This document shows positions 26,208-31,876 of a DNA stretch of 31,876 nt, piece by piece. Source of the DNA: Myxococcales bacterium (GTDB taxonomy: Bacteria; UBA10199; 2-02-FULL-44-16; JAAZCA01); NCBI GenBank assembly GCA_012513515.1, contig JAAZCA010000018.1, positions 1-31,876 on the forward strand. The letters are read 5' to 3'. The position numbers and the translations under genes were made by a program. A model generated the notes under the pieces. It made no database searches. It was not told the origin of the DNA and was given only the letters and a program-made list of their open reading frames with translations. Every line of letters starts with the position of its first letter. The first letter of the stretch is position 1.

Positions 26208-26998
26208 TTTTTCCTCTTGGCCGATTTCTTTGTTTTCTTGGATGGGCCCTGACGAGTTGACTTCCTCGCTGTGAGAGGGGATTGCTTCGAACTTCCCGAT
26301 GTAGAATCGCAAAGTTTCAAATACATCTGTGCGTACTTGTTCTGAGGATCCGCCTCGAGGGCTTTCTTCCAAAGTTTTTTTGCGTCTGGCAATTTTTCCA
26401 TGGAGTAATAGGTGAGGCCGAGTTGAACGAGAGCCGGTGAGTAGCTTTTTTTAATTTTTACTACTGCGGCAAGTTCCTTTACGGACTCTTTCAGTTTTCC
26501 ATCTTCACGGAACGCTTGGCCTAGCTTGGTCCTGATGTCGAAGTAGTTGGGATTCAAAGTCAGAGCTTTTGTATATTCCTCTATGGCGTGATCGTATAGG
26601 CCGACCGATCTGTAGATGTCGCCGATTTCGGCATGAAGGTTCGAAAGCTTCCCCTTGAGCACCGGCTCAATTTTTCCGGAGACTTTCTTCGAAGTCTGTT
26701 TTAAATCATTGTAGAGTTTTTTTGCGTCCTCGTACTGGCCGAGATCGTTGTAAAGAACTGCAAGATTGAGCACTGCCTCGGTGTAGGTTGGGTTGAGATT
26801 TAAAGCTTCCTGAAAATATTTCATGGCGGTGGCGAACCTTCCGCCATCGTGTGCCATCACTCCCATCATGTTATAGACATCGGCGTACTTGCACTCCATC
26901 TCTATTACCTTCTGAAGATACTTGGCGGCACGCTCATATTCCCTGTTTTCGAAATGCTGTTTGCCCAATGTTACGAGTTCGCCGACGTTGTCTCGCAT
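26204..26998 (-). CDS. Tetratricopeptide repeat protein
   Basis: This 264-residue protein is made almost entirely of TPR helices (about seven repeats). Clear units include EYERAAKYLQKVIEME, FATAMKYFQEALNLNP and LYDHAIEEYTKALTLNP. It ends in a Ser/Lys-rich basic tail. No signal peptide or membrane span is visible, so it is probably a cytosolic scaffold; the partner is unknown. Two adjacent ATGs (27001 and 26998) are possible; GGAGGA is only one base from the first and four from the second, so I chose 26998. It lies between bamD and fumC on the same strand. Confidence 0.88.
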   Translation of the reverse strand: MRDNVGELVTLGKQHFENREYERAAKYLQKVIEMECKYADVYNMMGVMAHDGGRFATAMKYFQEALNLNPTYTEAVLNLAVLYNDLGQYEDAKKLYNDLKQTSKKVSGKIEPVLKGKLSNLHAEIGDIYRSVGLYDHAIEEYTKALTLNPNYFDIRTKLGQAFREDGKLKESVKELAAVVKIKKSYSPALVQLGLTYYSMEKLPDAKKLWKKALEADPQNKYAQMYLKLCDSTSGSSKQSPLTARKSTRQGPSKKTKKSAKRKK

Positions 26999-27025
26999 CA
27001 TATCCTCCGGTTCATTCGATTTTAG

Positions 27026-27802
27026 CTAGCGCCTAGCAGCTTTTTTTTCAGCGGATTTCGCTGCAATCAAGAGTTTCCTTTCGGCCTGCTTACAGAACTT
27101 GCTGCTGGGAAATTTCATCATCAACGCGCTATATGCCGTTTTTGCACCCTCGATATTATCCAGTCTGATGTTGGCGATGACCGCTTTATAGAAGGCTTTG
27201 TCCGCAAGTCCGGATTCCGGGAATTCCTCCCCAACGGTCATAAAACGCGGGATGCTCGCTATGTACTCGCCTGTCCTGAAATAGAAATTTCCCACGTAGT
27301 AGGTTCTGCGAGCGACCTTGAGGAGGGCCTGCTTCAGTTTTTCCTTCGCAAGGTCCCTGTATTGGCTTTCCGGATATCTGCGCAGCAGGATTCGAAGATG
27401 ATCTATCGCATCGTCGAGATATTCCTGGTCCCTGTCGATGGACTTCGGTGTCTCCAAAAGATAGGATGTGCCGGCTTTGTAATGGGCGTAGTCCGTGCGC
27501 GGACTCCTTGGATGAAGCTTGATGAAAGCGAGGTAGGACTCTGCTGCGAGGAGATAATCCTTCTTGGCGTAGTAGGCGTCTCCGATTCTGAGCTCCGCTT
27601 CCTGGCCGAGTTTTGTTTGCGGATAGCGGGCCTTGAACATTTCTAGGCATTGCACCGCATCCTCAAATTTATTTTTGGCGGAAAGGTGCATGCATTGTTT
27701 GAACTCCTCATCCGGGTTGCCAGCGCCTATCTGAGGGAGCTTTTTGGAACATGCCGGCAGAAGAAGAAGAACAGCCAAAATAGTCAATGATTTTGCTCTC
27801 AT
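27026..27802 (-). CDS. bamD: Outer-membrane assembly lipoprotein BamD
   Basis: This 258-residue lipoprotein is the essential TPR-rich member of the Bam complex that inserts beta-barrel proteins into the outer membrane. A lipoprotein signal ends in the lipobox LPAC, with Cys18 as the lipidated residue. The TPR-like repeats typical of BamD/YfiO follow: FEDAVQCLEMFKARYPQTKLG, then YLLAAESYLAFIKLHPRSP, then DAIDHLRILLRRYPESQY and RTGEYIASIPRFMTVGEEFP. Its presence supports a Gram-negative cell envelope. There is no Shine-Dalgarno before the ATG, and a -10-like box lies only eight bases upstream. It is the first gene of the - strand group continuing into the TPR gene and fumC. Confidence 0.9.
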   Translation of the reverse strand: MRAKSLTILAVLLLLPACSKKLPQIGAGNPDEEFKQCMHLSAKNKFEDAVQCLEMFKARYPQTKLGQEAELRIGDAYYAKKDYLLAAESYLAFIKLHPRSPRTDYAHYKAGTSYLLETPKSIDRDQEYLDDAIDHLRILLRRYPESQYRDLAKEKLKQALLKVARRTYYVGNFYFRTGEYIASIPRFMTVGEEFPESGLADKAFYKAVIANIRLDNIEGAKTAYSALMMKFPSSKFCKQAERKLLIAAKSAEKKAARR

Positions 27803-27810
27803 GGCGGCGC

Positions 27811-27839
27811 ATACTAGGTAATGGGATTAAAAATCGCAA
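27811..27839 (-). promoter_or_regulatory. Candidate promoter for bamD with A/T-rich upstream element
   Basis: On the - strand, TTGCGA (27834-27839), 17 bases, then TAGTAT (27811-27816), ending eight bases before the ATG. Just upstream (27840-27858) is an A-tract/T-tract that could act as an UP element. Confidence 0.4.
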
Positions 27840-27929
27840 AGAAAAAATTTTTCTTTTAACCCCTTGTCGAGGATTTCTTAGGCTCCATATAAGTCCGTGA
27901 TATCAAGCCGTTAATTTCACTGTACGGGC

Positions 27930-27956
27930 TTGACATAGATTTTGGTGAAGGATAAC
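27930..27956 (+). promoter_or_regulatory. Candidate promoter for the DUF1844-htrA pair
   Basis: A perfect TTGACA (27930-27935) is followed by GATAAC at 27951-27956 with a 15-base spacer, or by TAACAC after 17 bases. The DUF1844 start codon is 26 bases beyond the -10 box. Confidence 0.45.
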
Positions 27957-27982
27957 ACGGGCCTTCAGCGTGGAGGGAAACG

Positions 27983-28369
27983 ATGGTATCCGACAATCAT
28001 GAGGATAGTTCAGGATTCAAGGTCTCAGACAAAAGGCGTTTTGATAATGAGGGGCGGGAAAGGGGAGAGGTCGAGTCCAAGCGGAACGAGGATGCTGAAA
28101 AAAATCCCTCGAGCGCATCTCCAGCGCATGAAATAGACTTTTCTACCTTTGTGCTATCCCTTGCCACATCCGCGCAGGTTCACTTGGGCATGATACCGAA
28201 CCCTGCCACGGGAAAGCAGGACTCAGATCCGGTTCTTGCAAAACAGACGATAGATATCATCGGGATTCTTGAGGAGAAGACGCGTGGTAACCTGAGCGAG
28301 GATGAAAAGAAACTTATAGATCATTTGCTTTACGATCTGAGAATTCAGTACCTTCAACACAAGAAGTGA
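27983..28369 (+). CDS. DUF1844-family protein
   Basis: This 128-residue protein has a charged, probably disordered N-terminal half (1-48) and a compact helical C-terminal part beginning IDFSTFVLSLATSAQVHLG, which is the recognisable core of DUF1844. Function is unknown; in many Gram-negative genomes the family adjoins envelope or housekeeping genes. TGGAGGGAAACG precedes the ATG. It lies 24 bases upstream of the HtrA protease gene and probably shares its promoter, so a link to protein quality control is possible but only inferred. Confidence 0.8.
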   Translation: MVSDNHEDSSGFKVSDKRRFDNEGRERGEVESKRNEDAEKNPSSASPAHEIDFSTFVLSLATSAQVHLGMIPNPATGKQDSDPVLAKQTIDIIGILEEKTRGNLSEDEKKLIDHLLYDLRIQYLQHKK

Positions 28370-28393
28370 TACAAAAAATCTGACGGGGGAAAG

Positions 28394-29887
28394 ATGAAAA
28401 AACGTTTTTCTGTTTTTGCTTTGATCGTCGTCTCCATTTTTACCGCGGCAATTGTCGCTGCAACTGTGGTCTGGACCGGCAGCATGAGGAACGCACACAG
28501 CGTCGATATCACTTCCGCCAGTCCGACGCAGGATACCATGAAAGCATCATGGGCGAAGGTTGACCCTACTTCTTTTGCCGATCTCGCCGAGAGGGTTGGC
28601 AAAGCGGTCGTAAATATTTCCACCAGCAAAAAGGCGGCGGGACGCCGTGGAATCCAGAGTTTTCCATTTCCCAAATTTGGTCCCAATGATCCGTTTGATG
28701 ATTTTTTTGAAAAATTCTTTGATGGTATGCCGCAGGAGCAGGTCACCAGAAGCCTTGGCTCCGGCTTTATCATCAACAAGGATGGGACGATACTCACCAA
28801 CAACCACGTGGTGAGCAGGGCCGACGACATAGAGGTAAGCCTTTCCGATGGCCGAAAATTCAAGGCGAAGGTGTTGGGGGTCGATGAACGGACCGATATC
28901 GCGGTTATCAAGATCGACACCAAAGAGAGCCTCCCTGCTGCAAAGCTAGGCAATTCGAGCGTTATGCGTCCGGGCGACTGGGTTATGGCCATCGGGAACC
29001 CCTTTGGTCTGGATCATACGGTCACGGTTGGCGTTGTCAGCGCCATCGGCAGACTGATAGGGGGCGGGGCGCCATATGCGAAATTCATCCAGACCGACGC
29101 TTCCATCAATCCCGGCAACAGCGGTGGTCCGCTATTCAACCTCTCAGGAGAGGTTATAGGTTTAAATACCATGATTCACGCAGGTGGGCAGGGGATAGGA
29201 TTTGCGATTCCAATAGATCTTGCGAAGCAGATGGTTCCCGAGCTCGTTGAAAAGGGGAGCGTTTCTCGCGGCTGGCTGGGAGTTTCAATACAGGAGATCA
29301 CGCCTGAGCTGGCGAAGTCCTTCAACCTTGAGAAGAACGAGGGGGCTTTGGTCTCAGAGGTTTACAGCGACTCTCCTGCTGCGAAGGCCGGGCTCCTTCG
29401 GGGGGATATCATAGTAGAATTCAACGGCGAAAAGGTGGAGGAGCCGTACGATCTCTCGCTGCAGGTAGGCAATTCAAAACCCGGCAATAAGGTGAATGTT
29501 GTGGTTATCAGAAAGAACGAGAAAAAGAATATAGCCATAGAGATTGGGAAATATAAGGAGGGGGAGGTTGCCTTTGCGGAAAAGGCTCTCGATCGTGGCA
29601 AGGCCGACAAGCTGGGACTCGTCGTCAAATCGGTTTCTGCGGAGGATGCCAGGAAGCTTGGCGTCCCGGCGGATTTCAAAGGGGTTTATGTAGAGAGGGT
29701 CGATCCGGAGTCTTCCGCCGCCTACGCGAATATCGCCACCGGCGATATAATCCTGGAGATAAACGATTCCAAGATACAGAGCGTCGAGGATTACATGAAA
29801 ACAGTCGAAAAGCTGAAAACCGGCGATCCGGTTCGCCTTTTCATCAAACGCGGAGTTGCGAGTATATACCTCGCCTTCAAGCTCTGA
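28394..29887 (+). CDS. HtrA/DegP-type periplasmic serine protease
   Basis: This 497-residue Do-family protease has an N-terminal membrane or signal segment (about 5-28), a trypsin-like domain and two PDZ domains (about 275-370 and 390-495). The catalytic triad is His138 (TNNHVV), Asp168 (ERTDIAVI) and Ser243 (NPGNSGGPLF). It should degrade or refold damaged envelope proteins; the family usually forms trimers or larger cages. Whether the N-terminus is cleaved is unclear, because no clean AxA site is obvious. ACGGGGGAAAG precedes the ATG. A hairpin terminator lies shortly after the stop. Confidence 0.94.
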   Translation: MKKRFSVFALIVVSIFTAAIVAATVVWTGSMRNAHSVDITSASPTQDTMKASWAKVDPTSFADLAERVGKAVVNISTSKKAAGRRGIQSFPFPKFGPNDPFDDFFEKFFDGMPQEQVTRSLGSGFIINKDGTILTNNHVVSRADDIEVSLSDGRKFKAKVLGVDERTDIAVIKIDTKESLPAAKLGNSSVMRPGDWVMAIGNPFGLDHTVTVGVVSAIGRLIGGGAPYAKFIQTDASINPGNSGGPLFNLSGEVIGLNTMIHAGGQGIGFAIPIDLAKQMVPELVEKGSVSRGWLGVSIQEITPELAKSFNLEKNEGALVSEVYSDSPAAKAGLLRGDIIVEFNGEKVEEPYDLSLQVGNSKPGNKVNVVVIRKNEKKNIAIEIGKYKEGEVAFAEKALDRGKADKLGLVVKSVSAEDARKLGVPADFKGVYVERVDPESSAAYANIATGDIILEINDSKIQSVEDYMKTVEKLKTGDPVRLFIKRGVASIYLAFKL

Positions 29888-29914
29888 GGGTTTTATTGTT
29901 CATTCGTGTGAGAG

Positions 29915-29942
29915 AGGCCTCCGGAATTTCCGGGGGCCTTTG
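29915..29942 (+). terminator. Hairpin terminator after the HtrA gene
   Basis: An 11-base-pair stem (29915-29925 with 29929-29939, one G-T pair) closes a three-base loop and is followed by a short T run. It is GC-rich; the T-tract is weak. Confidence 0.6.
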
Positions 29943-29966
29943 AATTTGTGTTCTTATCCGCTTTAC

Positions 29967-30082
29967 CAGTCACGAGCCACGGTCGTTGCTGGATCCCCGC
30001 CGATAGAAGCACTCTGGGATGACGATCACAGCGTCATTCCCGCATGCTGTAAGCCGCCGCTACTGCGGGGCAGGCGGGAATC
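29967..30082. repeat. Dispersed REP-like intergenic repeat
   Basis: Non-coding sequence containing TGGATCCCCGCC, GGGATGACGATCACAGCGTC, and the arms ATTCCCGC (30036-30043) and GCGGGAAT (30074-30081), which form a hairpin. This wording is typical of short REP-like elements scattered through many proteobacterial genomes. It fills most of the 321 bp between the HtrA stop and rpsT; the remainder (30083-30150) shows nothing further. Confidence 0.6.
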
Positions 30083-30150
30083 CTGTCCCTGCCGGTCAAC
30101 TTAACCTTAACCTGTTTTTCCAGAAGTCATAACGTCCAGCGCATGATCGC

Positions 30151-30189
30151 AAAATAAAAACCGCCAAGCCCTGATGGGTTGGCGGTTTT
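30151..30189 (-). terminator. Intrinsic terminator of rpsT
   Basis: Stem CCGCCAA (30161-30167) pairs with TTGGCGG (30179-30185), and CCC with GGG after a one-base bulge, around the loop TGAT. Flanking A and T runs extend the stem. On the - strand it ends in a T-rich tail, 20 bases after the rpsT stop. Confidence 0.88.
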
Positions 30190-30208
30190 CGATTCATAGA
30201 AATTAAGT

Positions 30209-30487
30209 TTACTTCGCTTTATTGACTGCCTTGGTCAGGCGGCTTTTCAGGCGTGCGGCCTTATTCTTATGGATGATACCTTTTTGCACGCACTTCGCGA
30301 GCAAGGGCAGGACCTCTTTGAGCGTTTCATCGCTCAGGTTGACTCTGACCTTTTTCACCGCTGTCCTCATAGTGGAGACGTTGTGGCGGTTGATCGCCCT
30401 GCGCTTTTTATTTTGACGCTCCCTTTTAATAGTTGAAGCGTGGCGACCCCTGCCAAGTTTCTTCTTTCCGCTCTTCGCGTTAGCCAT
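30209..30487 (-). CDS. rpsT: 30S ribosomal protein S20
   Basis: This 92-residue, strongly basic helical protein binds 16S rRNA early in assembly of the small subunit. It begins MANAKSGKKK and contains HNVSTMRTAVKKV and the C-terminal HKNKAARLKSRLTKAV, both characteristic of S20. AAGGAG precedes the ATG. It is a single-gene unit with its own promoter candidate and a clear terminator, divergent from murJ. Confidence 0.97.
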   Translation of the reverse strand: MANAKSGKKKLGRGRHASTIKRERQNKKRRAINRHNVSTMRTAVKKVRVNLSDETLKEVLPLLAKCVQKGIIHKNKAARLKSRLTKAVNKAK

Positions 30488-30504
30488 GATCCTTCACTCC
30501 TTGA

Positions 30505-30533
30505 TTGCAAATTGTAGCGGCGGCAAGTATCAT
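30505..30533 (+). promoter_or_regulatory. Candidate sigma-70 promoter for murJ
   Basis: TTGCAA (30505-30510), a 17-base spacer and TATCAT (30528-30533) lie 37 bases before the murJ start. The -10 box overlaps the divergent rpsT promoter. Confidence 0.45.
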
Positions 30534-30552
30534 CCGACTCCTCGATTGTCAA
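30526..30552 (-). promoter_or_regulatory. Candidate sigma-70 promoter for rpsT
   Basis: On the - strand there is a perfect TTGACA at 30547-30552 and GATACT at 30526-30531 with a short 15-base spacer. An alternative -10, TACAAT, lies at 30511-30516 without a good -35. Confidence 0.45.
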
Positions 30553-30570
30553 GTAATTACAGGGTTTTTT

Positions 30571-31876
30571 ATGAGGGATGAGCACGCAAATATAAGCAGG
30601 CGAGTGGGGGTTGTTGGCTTTTTTACCTTTCTGTCGCGGATTGCCGGTCTGGCGCGGGATTCGGTGATGGCATGGGCCTTCGGTGCTACAAAGATCGCCG
30701 ATGCTTTTTACGTCGCTTTCAGAATTCCCAATCTTTTGCGCAGGTTTGTTGCCGAAGGGGCGCTTACCGTCGCATTCGTGCCAGTCTATACAGCATATCT
30801 TAAAAAGACCAGGAGGGACGCACTGGAGGCAGCATCGGTAGTCTTTACCTACCTTTCGCTTTTTTTGACCCTTCTTGTCGCTGCGGGGATTATCTTTGCC
30901 CCACTCATCGTGAAGCTCATAGCCTATGGCTTCGCCAGCGACTCGCAAAAATTCGAAATGACCGTCTATCTTACTCGTCTGATGTTTCCTTATATAATGT
31001 TGATCAGCCTCGTCGCCCTGGCGATGGGGATTTTAAATTCCCTCAAGAAATTTGCGGCACCGGCAGCCTCGCCGATATTCCTGAACCTTGCGATCATATT
31101 CGGCGCAGTCATTTTATCAAAGCTGTTCGATTTTCCTGCGACCGGACTTGCGCTCGGAGTCCTCATAGGTGGAGTTTTACAGCTTTCGCTGCAGATTCCT
31201 TCGCTGGCAAAAGAGGGTATGATCCCGCGCATAAATTTCAACTGGCGTCACAAGGCGCTCAAGGATGTGCTCCTTCTCATGATACCCTCTGCCTTCGGGG
31301 CGGCGGTGTATCAGATAAACGTCCTAGTTGTTACGCTGCTGGCATCATTTCTGCCTGAGGGGAGCGTCTCCTATCTCTGGTACGCAGACAGGGTATCGGA
31401 ATTTCCGCTGGGAATCTTCGCGATATCCGTGGCGACCGCCGCGCTTCCCACCCTCTCCGATAACGTCGCCGAGAAGGACACACAGTCCTTCAAGGAGACC
31501 TTGAACTTCAGCCTCAGGCTGGCCTTTCTGATCGCCATCCCGGCGATGGTCGGCCTTTTTCTTCTCTCCGGGATATCGATCAATGTCCTTTTTCAACGTG
31601 GAGAATTTACCGCTGCAACTTCCGCCGCGACGGCCTCAGCGCTTGCCATCTTTGCGTTGAAAATTCCCTTCGTTTCCGGGGTGAGAAATCTGGTCCCAGG
31701 CTTTTTCGCGCTTCGCGATGCCAAGACGCCTGTCTATGTTGCGGCTGTAACGGTGGTTATCAACGCCGTCTTTGCGCTGATGCTCATGGGCCGCTTCCTT
31801 CATTTGGGGCTTGCTGCCGCCCTTGTAATTTCTTCCTTTTTTAATTTTGTGATTCTCTTATATCTGATGAGACGAA
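30571..31876 (+). CDS. murJ: Lipid II flippase MurJ (3' end outside window)
   Basis: The frame is open from the ATG at 30571 to the last base, giving 435 residues of a protein normally about 510-530 long. MurJ moves lipid II across the inner membrane for peptidoglycan synthesis. The N-terminus carries SRIAGLARDSVMAWAFGA, then ADAFYVAFRIPNLLRR and EGALTVAFVPVY, all hallmark MurJ sequences. Many hydrophobic segments follow, as expected for a MOP-fold transporter. A VSYLWYADRVSEFPLGIF stretch and LFQRGEFT also fit. AGG lies eight bases upstream of the ATG. It is divergent from rpsT, a neighbourhood often seen in deltaproteobacteria-like genomes. Confidence 0.95.
   Translation, partial: MRDEHANISRRVGVVGFFTFLSRIAGLARDSVMAWAFGATKIADAFYVAFRIPNLLRRFVAEGALTVAFVPVYTAYLKKTRRDALEAASVVFTYLSLFLTLLVAAGIIFAPLIVKLIAYGFASDSQKFEMTVYLTRLMFPYIMLISLVALAMGILNSLKKFAAPAASPIFLNLAIIFGAVILSKLFDFPATGLALGVLIGGVLQLSLQIPSLAKEGMIPRINFNWRHKALKDVLLLMIPSAFGAAVYQINVLVVTLLASFLPEGSVSYLWYADRVSEFPLGIFAISVATAALPTLSDNVAEKDTQSFKETLNFSLRLAFLIAIPAMVGLFLLSGISINVLFQRGEFTAATSAATASALAIFALKIPFVSGVRNLVPGFFALRDAKTPVYVAAVTVVINAVFALMLMGRFLHLGLAAALVISSFFNFVILLYLMRR

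Noticed and set aside
24843-26372. Calling fumC as aspartate ammonia-lyase, or starting it at 26372
   Set aside because: The signature has Gly (GSSIMPGKVNP) as in FumC, and the upstream extension lies inside the TPR gene and lacks a ribosome site.

Overview
The window looks like chromosome from a Gram-negative bacterium of deltaproteobacterial type. The basis is tandem NtrC-type sigma-54 activators, a BamD lipoprotein, the rpsT/murJ divergent pair, a split PurS/PurQ/PurL synthase, and frequent AGG and ATA codons. The exact lineage is an inference and cannot be fixed from sequence alone. No tRNA, rRNA, transposase, phage gene or CRISPR array was seen.

Layout. Positions 1-151 and 13821-13971 are an almost perfect inverted repeat (147 of 151 bases) bounding about 13.7 kb. 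Inside it, on the + strand and tightly packed from 305 to 12877, are: a soluble PAS histidine kinase, three consecutive sigma-54 activators of NtrC architecture, a STAS anti-anti-sigma protein, an RsbW-like kinase, a GAF-PP2C phosphatase (RsbU-like), folC, polA and a malate/lactate dehydrogenase of the Ldh2 family. A HAD phosphatase converges on this run. Next come an FHA/coiled-coil protein and a split lipoate-protein ligase (lplA plus a separate lplB), all on the - strand. Then on the + strand come deoC and a purine nucleoside phosphorylase (nucleoside salvage), followed by a convergent exported protein of unknown function. A purine biosynthesis run purB-purS-purQ-purL-purF (18890-24827) follows. 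It meets a - strand group of bamD, a TPR protein and fumC. Divergent from bamD are a DUF1844 protein and an HtrA/DegP protease. After a dispersed-repeat patch, rpsT (-) and murJ (+, cut by the window end) diverge from a shared 83 bp promoter region.

How the genes work together. The most interesting block is 305-7802. One kinase sits with three activators, the third of which has a receiver domain lacking the phosphoacceptor aspartate and the conserved lysine. Directly after them is a complete partner-switching set (phosphatase, anti-anti-sigma, anti-sigma kinase) with no sigma factor. Two phosphorylation logics, His-Asp and Ser-switch, therefore appear to share one transcript, which continues into folC and polA. 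The remaining genes are mostly housekeeping. Notable variants are the two-gene lipoate ligase, a PurF with Fe-S cysteines, a nucleoside phosphorylase with an altered phosphate loop, and two - strand genes for exported proteins that look leaderless.
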